Source: Lolium rigidum (lineage: Eukaryota > Streptophyta > Magnoliopsida > Poales > Poaceae). From it: a DNA stretch of 64,000 nt. The stretch spans positions 337,635,090 to 337,699,089 of the forward strand of contig NC_061514.1 of the NCBI RefSeq assembly GCF_022539505.1. Reading direction: 5' to 3'. Of the stretch, positions 1 to 11,640 are shown piece by piece (position 1 is the first letter of the stretch; every line of letters begins with the position of its first letter). Made by a program: the position numbers and the translations under genes. Under the pieces are notes generated by a model that worked only from the letters and a program-made list of their open reading frames with translations, ran no database searches and was not told the origin of the DNA.

Positions 1-272
1 TCAACCTTACATGATCCTTGGGATGGATTGTTTTGAATTTTAAATTAAGTAATAAAAATAGTTCGGTGCATCAATATATGAAGGCCGAAGCCATACTCAC
101 CATTTCGAATTATAAATTGCATGATTCAGTTTCACAATTTTAAAGTGCTCCATATGTTTACTCACCACAACATACATTGCTTTACAAGGTAATTCACGAT
201 TTCAGGTATTATATGTGTATACATACAAAGGATTCAAAGCTGGATCAGTTTGAACATGAAGATTATATGCCT

Positions 273-1508
273 CTATGCCGTCGGGTATGAGGGCTGCATG
301 GCCAGACCGCAGAGACCTTGCTTGTCGGCGATGTCCCTCTCCATTCTGATATAACCATCCTCACCCCATGACGTGCCCCACGAGTTTTTGATCACCCAGA
401 ACTTTTTCCCATCGTCAGCCACACCGTACCCGACTGCAGCAACACCGTGATCGAGGTCCGTTCCGCAGTCGCCAGATAACACACCACCCTTGTAGAACCG
501 GAAGAGGTCGTCCCCTCCATCAAGTGCCACGGACACAGGCTGTGCTGCCACCGCCTTCTGTAGAGATGCCTCGTCGTTGGCCGGCACGTCCTCATGCCCC
601 TTGATTGATGCGGCGGAGCTGGATGCCCTATTGGAGTTGCAGGAGCCATCTGTGCCGGTGTAGGGGTAGTTGGTCTCGGTGGTGAGGCCGCCATTCTGGA
701 CGATGAACTCAAAGGCATTGTCCATGAGCCCGCCGCCACAGCCATTGTCCGAGGTGTCGCAGTCCACGAGCTCCTGCTCTGACAGAGAGATCAGTTTGCC
801 GGTGCTGAGCTGCACAATGCCCTCCATGGAGGCAACTGTGGAGAACGCCCAACAGCACCCTGAAATATAGACATGATTTGGTAGTTAGTCACTGACACAA
901 TGGGTCCATAGAAACATAATATAATTACGGAATAATTTGTATGTGTACAGTAAGATATTGTACCCTGTACAAGTTCTCATTTTCAATAAAATCTCACTAA
1001 TTTTGAAAACTTCACTCATTTAGTTGATGTGTGAATTGAGAAAAGACCAAACACTGAATTTGAGCTTACCACATTGGCCTTGATCCTTGACGGGAGTGAC
1101 AGCGCCTTTGGTTCTCCAGTCCACGGAAGTTGGGAGAGCGTCGAGGCTGACATTCGCGTACCTAAAGCCGGTCATCTTCTGGCCCTTGCTACCATCCACC
1201 GGAAGTTTATACCCTGTATAAGTAGCCCTGAATTCATCGTTGGTCATATCTGCGAACTGGTTGGCCTCAAGCCAGAACTTGTCGTTCCCAGCATTCACCG
1301 ACTCTATGAACTCCACGTTGGCTTTGAACACCTCTAGCCGTCGTGCTTTCTCGGCTGCATCGCTGTACACACGCCCGTACTTGGCCATCCATTGCTCGTG
1401 CCTCGCGATTGTGGAGCTATCGTCGTTGAGGTCCCGTGCCGCTAGAGCGCTAAGCATGCAGGCACACAAGGCGAGGGCGACAAGGAAACCCATTGAGAAT
1501 CTAGCCAT
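273..1508 (-). CDS. Papain-like cysteine protease, SAG39/SAG12 type (two exons: 1508-1070 and 859-273)
   Basis: Secreted or vacuolar C1A endopeptidase made as a zymogen; relatives act in senescence and protein turnover. The spliced protein is 341 aa, the usual family length. Residues 1-23 form a hydrophobic signal peptide, followed by an I29/ERFNIN-type inhibitor prodomain (about 35-95) and the peptidase domain (about 125-341). The catalytic Cys (about 149) lies in CGCCWAFS, His (about 284) in [11 protein letters not shown] and Asn (about 305) in IKNSWG. The oxyanion-hole Gln is in KDQGQCG. The phase-1 intron (860-1069) has a GT donor after TGT G and an AG acceptor before GG TGC, which restores the CGCCWAF motif exactly. 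I chose the ATG at 1508 because it starts the signal peptide; the upstream in-frame extension reads like 5' UTR. No internal stop is seen. The family call is firm; the orthologue is not decided. Confidence 0.93.
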
Positions 1509-1604
1509 GGCCGGCTGGGAGTAGAAGTTGGGGCTCAAGTAGTCTGAGGGCTCGAGGTGGATATGGTGATCTAGGTTGATGGTAGTTGTGGGTGTAATGT
1601 GGAC

Positions 1605-1612
1605 TATATATA
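1605..1612 (-). promoter_or_regulatory. Probable TATA box of the cysteine protease gene
   Basis: A TATATATA tract on the minus strand about 100 bp upstream of the protease ATG, a normal spacing for a grass TATA box plus a short 5' UTR. The motif is palindromic, so orientation rests on position alone. Confidence 0.5.
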
Positions 1613-1659
1613 GATTAGATGATGTGAGATGCCTTGGGGTAGCAACTAGCAAGACAGTG

Positions 1660-2271
1660 ATTTGCTGCGTGCCGTGAGTGGATGGAAAATCAGTTTGAAT
1701 TAAATAAAAGCATGGATTGGCTTTGGGGTTCAGCAGTGAAGAACACTATTTTACATAGTTCAGCCGGTGTATGTTGACCGTACGGTTGGCTAGTTAAACA
1801 AGCACGCAAATTTAATTACTCCTAAGTCGCAGTGTCCTTAATCTGTTAATCTGGACCTGAACCTTAGACCTGTTGGTTTCAGGCTGTCAGCTAGCACAAC
1901 TATACCAGGATGAATGGAATTGGTTTTGTTGAAGTTATAGCGATTTCTTAAGAGGGAAGGTTAACACAAGAAATACCAGCAAAAAAAAAGAGGTTCACAG
2001 AAGAAATAACTTGGGTGTCAGGTCGTGCATTCAACACCACCTTTTTATTTATTGTTCACTAATAAAATTACAGTGGGTATCAGTAAAGGAAAAATAATAA
2101 TGCTCTACCTAGTAAGATACTAGCTAGCAGGAGATACATGACCTGAAAGAAGATATGCCGAAACCTAGGCAAGAACATGTGCAATTGCGAAGCACTGAAG
2201 AACTGAGCTACACAGAGATGTACACTGATTCCGTTAGGGGTCAGAACTAAGTTAGCTGGCGCTTGATCATG
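1660..2271. other. Intergenic stretch between the protease promoter and the 3' end of the SCAB1-like gene
   Basis: AT-rich sequence with no supported gene. It should contain the promoter of the protease (left) and the 3' UTR of the SCAB1-like gene (right). A minus-strand AATAAA (near 2044-2049) lies about 220 bp past that gene's stop and could be its polyadenylation signal. Confidence 0.4.
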
Positions 2272-5200
2272 TTACCACGGAGTTTTGTCCCCTGGACCAG
2301 CAAGGATAATCTGCATTCAAGAAGGAAGAAGATCAACGCGTGATTGCCACAACATGGTCAAAAATATGAAAGATTTCAACTTACATTGCAATCGATGGCG
2401 AATCTCCGGGCGAGCATGATTGCCGAGTTGCGCTCCCTGGCCGTCTCGAACCCCAGGACCAAGCTGAGGTCTTTCCTGGGCTGCCAGAACATCGCTTGCG
2501 GCGCAGCGTCTCCGCCCCCTCTGACACCGCATAGCTGATGCAGGTGGATGATGGACATGAATTAGGTAGTGTCATAGCCAGTGACGCAGCCGCAGTTTTG
2601 CGATACTGACAGTGTTGCTAGAGAGTACCTGCATCGACGATGAGTAGAATTCCTTGGCAACGACCGTTGTTCCTTTAGCAAGCCGCATCCGTAGCTTCCC
2701 AATGCATAGAACGTGGATGGAATCTGTAGGCTGGCTGATTCCATTCACTTGAAGAACAACAACCTACCATAAGGGGCAAAATAATCGACATTCAAAAAAC
2801 ATGACTTTAAGGTAGTGGTTCAGTGGATCAAGCTGACATGATGAGTTGTAGAGTGCAAGTACAAGTGCATTGCCAAGATAGGGGTGAATAGATATCATTA
2901 TATAAGTTCTCCTAGTGCTACTGAAATATGTCAAATTCAGCAGATGGTATGGCAGCTGGTAAATTGTGATACGACTGGTCAGCTTATCTATCAACTATCT
3001 TGACATGCCAAAATACTGGCCCAATAGTGCTTAGTTGAGTATTAAATAAGCAAAGAGCAAAATTTGTATAATAAATTGTAAGCATGCTGTACAGAAAATA
3101 TAAGTGACTAAGGAAGGATGATCATACATTGTACTCGGTTTCAGGATTCCTGACAAGGGTCTCTACATAATCGACCAAACCTGCTGCTGCTCACGACCGA
3201 AGTAATTTTAGCCATGTCATAACCATGAAAGCAGTTTAACTTTGTCAGATCACCATATGTAAGCAAACATACCAGGGTCTACTGGGCCAGCAGTCTTTGC
3301 AACAGAGATTTCACCACCAAGGTTAACCTCAGCTTGCAAGTACCGCCCTACGTCATGAGGTTCTGGAGCGTATAATAGCTTTGTGGCACCTAATTTAAAA
3401 GTTCAGTGCCAACAAGCATTAAAATGAATGTTACCTGCAGAAAGCAGAGTATATGCAGGATGAAAATAGTTCTACCTGAAATGAGTTCTATTTTGCTTCC
3501 TTCAGACTGTACGCGGAACCACTGTACTGAAGCATTCGATAAAGTCACATTGTTACGGGCAACTAGGCGCAACATGGAGCCTAAGCTTTCAAGACCCTCT
3601 AACTCATATGAGGGTGCGTCATTTTCTTCAAATCTCTGATGCAACTCCAACTAATGATAACAAATCAAGATAAGTCTATATAAGAACAAGAAAGACACAC
3701 ACTAAAATTGCCAAATTCAGGGATTGTGAAGTTGTAAACCATACTTCTTTCAAAAGACGAGCAGAACTGGAGGACATCTCAACAAATTGATCACGTAGAA
3801 CATGGATCTCATTTTTTATGTCCATTGCCTAGAAAGGTATTCAAAGACTTGAAATATATAATTATGCAAATGCACCATATACTTAGAATAACATAATAAG
3901 CCTGTGAAGTCTACCTTGCTGGGGCAATGCAGCATTTTAACTCTTCGTGCTTCTTGAACTTTTTCCCTGAGCTCATCCACATCCTTACAAATTTCAAACA
4001 GAAAATAAACTTATGTGCACAGTTCAGCTGGAAATAGAAGGAACTCTTCATAAGTAACAGCTTTAATCTCTCAACATACTTAAATGGTAGGACAGAAAGG
4101 AAATAGAAAGAATATCAAAAAAAAAAAAGGAAATAGAAAGAAGTTTGAGGAAAAAAGAATCAAGAGAACAAAAAAGACAATAACAGAGTAACTCAAAGAA
4201 GAAATGTCCCAAAGTAACTTATGGTTAGTACAAGAGACTACAGTATTAAGTGATCAATATTGCCTGTTACCATGGGGGTTAGGTCAAGAAACATCATGCT
4301 TCTGAACTAGAACAGTTTTGGGTGTGTATAGAGAATGCTTATATCTGTACAAACAGTTGGGCAGGAAGATCTCAAAAGTTGAAGGTGTCAAAATAAATCA
4401 CCGCACTTTTGATGTACGATGCAGTATGTTTTACATAGTCAGATAAAAACATTGCCACTTGTTTTGAACAGAAGAACTTAGAGAAGTCAAGAGGATGAAT
4501 TATCTATGGACACGACAATACGGGAAACTGGTTCAGGATGTGTTCCAGGTAAGCATGGTACTAAAAATGAAAAAAGAATGATGAAATGAAGATAAGGTCA
4601 TTATAAATCATTTACCTGCTTCCCAATTCTTTGTGAACAGTTCTCCTTCTCTTTAAGTACTTGCTGAACTCTTTGAACAGCTGCTCTAGCATTTTCAATC
4701 TCTGTGCGAGCATTAGCTCTTTCTTCGTCAACAATTGTCCGGGCATCTTCAGAAGCCTAGAATAAATATAGAAAAATGCTTGAAAAATAAAATAAAAATG
4801 GAAAGATATATCCAAGAAGAGCTTAAGCACAATTTGATGTAGAAAATTGATTATTAAAGTCTAAAAGGATCATGCTGGATCATGCTTTCGCACGTAACAT
4901 TGCCAGCATGTTTGTTTCAGAAAATCTGAAACCACTGCAGGTCCCTAAGATTTTGATATGCATCTGGAAGAGAAGAGTACTATCTCAAGTTCATAGTATG
5001 CAGGGATACACTGTTTTTCTGGAGCCTGAACAAAGGCAACACTTTCTCTAGGCTCTTGCTTATGTACTGAACAAAGTTTCACAAATTTAAAGTAAAAAAA
5101 ATAGGTCATACCGAGAATGGACGATAATTCACATTTTAAAGGAGGAAATTGGTTTTACTCCAAATCCAGTAGAATTTTGAGAAAAATAAAGTTGTAAAAT

Positions 5201-6086
5201 GGCATTAAATACTGTAAGCGTGTTCAAGAACATGTACACAATTAAGATACTACCAAACTACCAAGGAATTTTGAACGCACCAGCTTCAGTGAAGTCGCTA
5301 TTCTTGTGACCTCTGTTTTCTGCTGAAGTAACTCATTTTCTCTTTTGGACAGCTGAACTGCCAAAATATCCACCTATGGAAAGTATCAAACTATTTAAAG
5401 CATTCAGAAAGGGAGGGCTTATTTGCATACATATAGCTGAAGATTGCTTTAACGTAAAAGAGAATGGTAGGTTAAAACATTTCCAACGTCATTAAATATA
5501 CTTTACACACACCGTGAAACAAGAATCCTTCATGAGACTCTAAATATGGTTCGGAAGAAGAAACCAACCATGGATACTGACTCCTCGATCTCATCCTTAA
5601 ATTTTCCAGATACTTGACCTCTCAGTGACTCCAATACACTCTTTAGATTCTTCAGAAGGATGTCTCGCTCCAATAAAGCCACTTGCCTCCATTTAACCTG
5701 AGAGTTAAAGCCAAGGCTTGATAAATATCTTGAGGTGCAAATAGCAACACTAACTGAACCAATTGCCAAATGAGTGTTCAGGAATCAGGAAGACTCACCT
5801 CATTAGACAACAACGTAGCGGTACTGAGACCCTTCTCAAATTTCATTGCAAGCTCGCGGACTGAAGGGCGCTGACGCCTATCAAGGAGATCTGCTGTCTC
5901 CTTGGCAACCGTCTCCTTAAGAGATGGCGTTTCTGGGTCATCAGCCAATTTGATCACTATCCCATTCAAACCATTCTTGTAAGTTGGGAATTTATTCCTG
6001 ATGGCATTTACTGGACGCAATGGCCCAGACCAGTTGACCTGACTCCGTGTCTTTCGCCCAAAATCAATAGTTGATGCACGAGTCAT
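2272..6086 (-). CDS. SCAB1-like: SCAB1-like plant actin-binding protein (12 coding exons, 490 aa)
   Basis: Homologue of stomatal closure-related actin-binding protein 1, a plant-specific protein that binds, bundles and stabilises F-actin and affects guard-cell movement. Coding exons on the minus strand are 6086-5799, 5697-5569, 5373-5281, 4756-4616, 3983-3915, 3828-3745, 3650-3476, 3389-3273, 3180-3128, 2763-2629, 2534-2385 and 2310-2272. All have GT/AG borders with matching phases and sum to 1,473 nt. The N-terminal actin-binding segment (about 30-95) contains KFPTYKNG and VRELAMKFEKGL. Residues about 97-268 are Glu/Lys/Arg-rich coiled coil. An Ig-like domain (about 270-385) and a PH-like domain (about 384-480) follow, the latter with LCGVRGGGDAAPQ and AIMLARRFAIDCNV. 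The start is the first ATG of exon 1; upstream in-frame initiation would use a non-ATG codon. The length is close to the about 496 aa of the Arabidopsis protein. No frameshift or stop is seen. Confidence 0.93.
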
Positions 6087-7540
6087 CGGTAACAAACTCT
6101 GAATCCTAATTCCAGAAAACCACGCATCAGTATCTCAAAGTTCACAACTGGCCACAATGATAACATTATTAGTAAAGATGTGCCATGCATATGCTGTAAA
6201 CATGCATCCAGAACATAAAAGAAGGTAAAATGCGGCAAACGAAAAGAACATGAAGAACAATACCAGAATGAAAATTGTCAAATTGCAGTGTGGAACCTCG
6301 TGAACAGGCAGAAGCAGGTGGGAGAGTTCTCCTCCAAAGGGAAGGAAATAAGGGCATACAACTATACCTAGACGAGGTGCACGTGGTACTACCAATCCTT
6401 ATGTGATGCAGCTATGTATAATCATCACATGATCTCGTACAGTATCACCCACTAAATCCAGGACCAGAAACCTGCATTAGAAGCAACTGACACCAGGAGA
6501 ACCAACTAATTTCCACAAATGTGTCTTTAATTCCACTAGAAAGTACCAGTTAGTAGTTAGATGGCAGAGAGGGCAAATTTATGAAAGAGTTAAGGGAAAA
6601 GACTTCCTGTACACTTGGAGTGGTCAGTGGGAATCATGAGTTCAGTTAACCAACAAAAACTGCTAACTTGACATTGACTGCAAGCTAAAGTTTTATATCC
6701 ATTAAGAATATATCTGCTTGAAACAACTAGTAGATCAAGATAAAAATCTTTAGTGTCAGCTTAATTGCAGCATCGTGTAGATACGACAAATGAAACAAAA
6801 CCACTGTGGAATATATTGGTCAATTATTTTCAATAGTCAAACTGGTTCTAGTGGCCATTCAATCCGTGCTCAATCTTGTACGAGCAATCTGTAATTGAAG
6901 TAGATCCGCAGAAGCCCGCTCTCAATTTGCGCCTCTTTTTGTACAACTAGCAGATTGTAGCATTGCTAACCACCCAACCACTCCACGGAAACGCGAGACT
7001 AATTGCTTGCCCGGGTAAACCGATTTCACGGCCGAATCTAACAACCAGTGCTTGCAGATTCCACAGGACGCAATCGTACTACTAACATTTCAAAAAATAA
7101 ATAAACAAAGGAAAAAGAAAGGGCATTTCAATATTCTTCCACGAGCAAAAGAAACAAAAAAAAAATACAAGTCAAAGCTTTCCACCTCCCAAGCAGGCGG
7201 CGGTTGAAATGCATCTGGAAGACTGGGAGTCGAAGAAAATGAGGTGCGGAAGGGGAGCAGAGCTTACCGGAGTGCAGCGGCGCTCGGACCTGCAGCGGCA
7301 AGTCAAATGGCGGCTCTCCCGGACGGACCTCGCTGCTGCCCGGTCCTTCTTCACCCGCCCGCGCAGTCCGCGCGCGCAATGGTTGGAGGTTGATTCGGCG
7401 AGAAGGGAGGTTCGCGCGGAACGTGGAGCGAATCTGGGGAGACTTTCGTTGCTGGGTTTTTGGGTGTAATAAAAATGGAGGTTTATCTCTGCGCTCTCGT
7501 CGTGCTCTGTCAGGGAGGAGAGCGGGTGCGAGCTTTGAAT
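6087..7540 (-). promoter_or_regulatory. 5' leader of the SCAB1-like gene: non-coding exon (about 7268-7540) and leader intron (about 6099-7267)
   Basis: A good donor (CCG then GTAAGC) lies at 7267-7266 in a GC-rich block, and an acceptor (ATTCAG) sits about 12 bp before the ATG, giving a leader intron of about 1.17 kb. The GC-rich block continues to about 7540 and has no conserved ORF, so I read it as 5' UTR and proximal promoter. The exact transcription start cannot be seen. Long leader introns are common in plant cytoskeleton-related genes and often raise expression; for this gene that is inference. Confidence 0.6.
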
Positions 7541-7603
7541 TGAATGGCCTCTTTCGAGGAGGGCGGATTCTTTCTGCTTATGGACATGTACGCACATGAT
7601 GGA

Positions 7604-8297
7604 GGCGATTTACACAAAAATAACCTAAAAGTGGAAGAAAAGCACAGACTGACCCTCCGGCGAAACTATTTCACCAATCTAACCCTTTTGTGTGGCGCCC
7701 CTCCCACGGGCGCCACACATGCCCATGTGGCTCCCCTCCGCCGGCGCCACACACCCGGCCGACGTGGCCCCCTCGCCGGCCGAGGCGTGCGCGCCGTCCG
7801 GACGTGGCGGCATGTGTGGCGCCCTCCCAACGGCGCCACACATGCACTTGTAATCTCCAAAACATACCGTGAGACAATTCCTGCGGGACTTAGCCGTTTT
7901 GCTAGGCTCGATTTGTGGCGCCGATGACACGGGCGCCACACTAGCTCGTGTGGCGCCGATGCCACGGGCGCCACACATAGAGCCTCGCGAAAACGGCTAA
8001 GTCCCAGAGGATTTGTCCCACAGTATGTTTTGGACCCAATGGTTCATATAAGTTGGCATGTGTGGCGCCGTTGGGAGGGGCGCCACACATGCTGCCACGT
8101 CGGACGGGCGCACCAGCTCAGCGGCGAGGGGGCCACGTCGGCTGGGTGTGTGGCGCCGGCAGGAGGGGAGCCACATGGGCATGTGTGGCGCCCGTGGGAG
8201 GGGCGCCACACAAAAGGGTTAGATTGGTGAAATAGTTTCGCCGGAGGGTCAGTCTGTGCTTTTCTTCCACTTTTGGGTTATTTTTGTGTAAACCCGC
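7604..8297. mobile_element. Fold-back MULE-type element, 694 bp, with 9-bp target duplication
   Basis: The element is almost one complete inverted repeat. The left arm begins GGCGATTTACACAAAAATAA and the right end is its complement; both arms carry the same order of GGCGCCACACA motifs, the same central sequence and the same flanks, with the turn near 7950. The 9-bp sequence CATGATGGA occurs immediately outside both ends (7595-7603 and 8298-8306). A 9-bp duplication is the signature of Mutator-like elements. The short ORFs inside are products of the repeated GGCGCC motif and not genes. It lies within about 100 bp of the presumed leader exon of the SCAB1-like gene. Confidence 0.85.
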
Positions 8298-8559
8298 CAT
8301 GATGGAAGCTATGGGGAATGGACACGTATCTGGTGCTATGGATCTACGGTGCTACCATCATTTTTCAAGACCAACATCGTGCTTAGCTTAGTTTAGCTTT
8401 AAGCGTTCGAAGGTCGTGTAGTCCTTCTCAGTTCAAAATAGTCCTGCCGTTCTCTTTAAGTGTACATTCTACTAAATTTAAATTAATTAGAAAGTAATTT
8501 AATATAATTGTCAAGGAAATTCAAAAAAATATAGTTGTCGAGAGAATCGAGACATGCTA

Positions 8560-11500
8560 CATGGGATAGCTTACCAGAGGTGGAAAGCGATAGAGACATC
8601 ATAGCACCGGAAAGAGATTGGAACACACATGATGTACCTAGGTTCAGCCTCTCACTGTGGAGGTAAAGAAGACCTACTCCTACCTAGATGTTGTAAGGGT
8701 ACATTGCTCCTATGTGTGGTTTTGGTAATTGATGACAACCCCTATGGACTAATGTTTTCATTGAGTTTATATGAAGGAATATTCCATAGCTACTACTTGT
8801 AGTCCATGTGTTGGATTCAAGTATGGATGCCATGAAGATAAAGATATACCTTGAGTATTGGCATCAAGATCATCGATTTGAAGACATATATGAGATCTGA
8901 TCAAGAAGAAGAAGAAATGAAGATGGAGTTCCTATGTGGAACTCAATATTAGCCATGCTCTAGCTTATGTGATAAGCAATGAATGATCAAGATCTTGAGT
9001 GCTTGATTCCAAGTGAAGAATTCAAGTTATGGCTCTAAGTGGGTGTCATGATAGTCTCATGAGTTGAGCTATGGTTGACTAAAATTTAGAGCATGCAAAC
9101 AAATGAAGAATTCTTTATACACCACAAGATAGTATGATAAAGCATGAGAAGATACAAGGTTGACCAATACAAAGAGTGAACGATAGATTTAAGTTTGATC
9201 AACACATGAAACATGAAGAATGTGCCACGACCCACAAGAAGTCATGTGGTATGATAAGCCGTGTCAATTATGCTTCATGAACTAACACATCATATATGTT
9301 TCCTTGTGTTGTCTATGTGGGTTAAATATCTTTCCATGGGCATGCATCAAATGTGAGATCTCATATAGCCCATGAGAGGATGACGCCAAGTAGTGATCGT
9401 CATCAAGGTTGAGTTGGGCAAGTTCAAGTTGATCATCTAAAGAAGATCATATGCTTGAAGCTTGCCGTCCATTTGGTGATAATGGACATGTGAAGATGTG
9501 CATCAATGGAGCTTTCCCATCATGGAGTATGGGGGAGCATTTGTGAGTCTTCACGAAGCAACAATGATGAAGTGAGGCATTTCGGCTTGAGTGAAGCTTG
9601 AAGAGCTATCATCAAGATCAAGCGGGATGCGCAAGGCAAAGGTATGGCCTTACTAGGTTTTCCTTTTACCGGTCTCAAGGTGGTTGTTGGGAGACCGAAT
9701 TATAGGATAGATAGCCGCACTATCAAGAGGGGCTTTCGGTTGGATAACTTGATCACATCGTCTTACGGAGCTCAACCATTTGCATACTTTGCATATCCCT
9801 ATTGCTTCTTGGTGTTTCTCTGTGTGAGGTTCTTGAGTTTGTTGCTAGCTTTACAACAAGCCCAAGTTAATCGAAAACGGAATGCATCTTCTACTGCGTT
9901 TTCGAGTTTGGATGTCTTCACCGTTTCTTGACGGTGGGAGACTCCCTCTCTAGAATCATCTAAAAATATCATGTGAGGAGTCTCCATATTGGTTTGTCGT
10001 TATCTTTCCAACAAAATTGGTTTCATGTCAATCGGAGTTCGGGAGCATTTTCTGTTTAAAATGTAGAAAAGTTGTTTAGCCCCTGGCCGGTCTGTGGTCC
10101 GGCCGTGGCGCTGGATGGCCCGGCGTCGGCCGGCCCCTAGACCGGTGCCATCCGGGGGCATGTTCTGTAAGTTCCCGATCAGCCCCGGTCACGGTCCGGC
10201 GCCAGGTCCGGTTTGGACCGATTGGTCCGGCCTGTGGCCCGGTCTGACCGGCCCCTGGCCCGGTTGACCGGCCTCCTCGGCTGTTTGCTGAGTTGGACAC
10301 TTCCCCAACGGTTAGATTCCCCTTGGTCTATAAATAGCCCTTCTCCCACCTTGGGCTAAATAAGTTCTTCCACTCTCTCTCCTCCATTGTTGACTTTGAA
10401 GAACTTGCCCTATCTCTTGATCCCCCCATGATTCTTGCTCATTCTTGAGGGATCTAAGAGAGGAGATCTAGATCTACAATCCCCACCAATCCATTTCTCC
10501 TCTAAGTGAGGAGAACCCTTTGGATCTAGATCTTGGAGTCATTTGTTGATTTCCTCCTTGTTCTTCCTCTCTAATCTTATCCTAGCATTTGTTGCTTTGG
10601 TGGGATTTGAGTGTGAAGGATTTGAACACATCTAATGGTCTTGCTTTGCATCATTTCATGGTGTTGAGCTCTCCACCACGATTAGTTCGAGTGAGAGACC
10701 GTGAGCTTGTTACTCTTGGAGGGAGACCTCCTAGTTGGCTTGGCGGTTGGTGCTCCGGTGATCTCTTCAAGGAAGATTGTGAAGAGGCCCGGGCTTCTTC
10801 TTCGTAGAGCTTGTGAAGTGGTTGTGGAGCTTGCCATCTCCGGAGTGGAGGAAAATCTAACCATAAGGAAAGATCCTTTATCCTTCGTGGGTTTGGCTCT
10901 GAGAATAGGGTGAGCCTTCGTGGCGTTGGGGAATCCTTCGTGGGACCTCCACCCCTCCAAACGTGATGTACCTTCTTGCAAAGGAAGGGAACACAGGAAT
11001 ACATCCTCGTCTCCGCGTGCCTCGGTTATTTCTATGCCCGAGCTTACTTTCCTTGTGATAGTCATCGTGCATGAAGTACATATATCTTGCTATCACTTGT
11101 GTTACATATATCTTGTGCCTATCTTGCTTAGCTCTAGTTGTTGTTGTTGCACTTAGGTGAGCCTAGCATATGTAGGATTTGTGCTTGTAAAATAAACGTT
11201 AGTTCAATTTCGCATTATTACAAACCAAATCCGTAAGAGTTTTTAAAACGCCTATTCACCCCCTCTAGGCGACATCTCGTCCTTTCAGATGTATTACTCA
11301 GATCAATTACAGTGGGTGTCGGAGCAACAAGAACGGACTAGAGCTAGGGTTCTGGTAGAATGTAGGTTTTGTTCGTTCCAAGTACTCTAGCTGGCCTTAT
11401 ATCGATGACCCCGCTAGGATTTACAAGATGAGTACAAGGTGGGTTAGGGATTTGGGTCCGTCGGAATCGCGATTAAGTCTTCTGACATGTGCTTCACATT

Positions 11501-11640
11501 GAATATGTGGTCTTTTGACTAGGCCCCGAGCATGCCCACCTTATCGTGTGCAAGCCCATCAACGAGGTGGTTTCTCGCATTTGACGGGCCACCCCGGTGT
11601 CGTGGCTCGACCGGTTAGGTATTTTCCCGCCAACGACTAT
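8560..11640. repeat. Older LTR-retrotransposon fragment split by the solo LTR (8560-8691 and about 11293-11640)
   Basis: Sequences on the two sides of the solo LTR join into one repeat-like text: a stretch with GGTTCAGCCTCTCACTGTGG on the left and one with ATTACTCAGATCAATTACAG on the right. Both are of the kind found in gypsy LTRs of grasses. The outer limits are uncertain. Nesting makes the solo LTR the younger insertion. Confidence 0.5.
8692..11287 (+). mobile_element. Solo LTR, about 2.6 kb, with 5-bp target duplication
   Basis: It starts TGTAAGGGTAC and ends CGTCCTTTCA (TG...CA). GATGT is duplicated at 8687-8691 and 11288-11292. No primer-binding site, gag-pol or second LTR is present, so this is a solo LTR left by LTR-LTR recombination. 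A TATA-like TATAAATA near 10328-10337 and the 3' CTATTCACCCCCTCTAGG stretch set the orientation as plus. The 3' end resembles copia-type LTRs of grasses, but I cannot fix the family. The GGCC-rich block near 10080-10275 and short ORFs inside are LTR sequence, not genes. Confidence 0.85.

Noticed and set aside
7544..8300. Many overlapping open frames on both strands rich in Trp-Arg-Arg and His-Thr
   Set aside because: They are translations of the repeated GGCGCCACAC motif in the fold-back element. No start context, domain or consistent frame.
10589..11156. Open frames within the solo LTR
   Set aside because: They lie inside an LTR with clear ends and target duplication and have no conserved domain.
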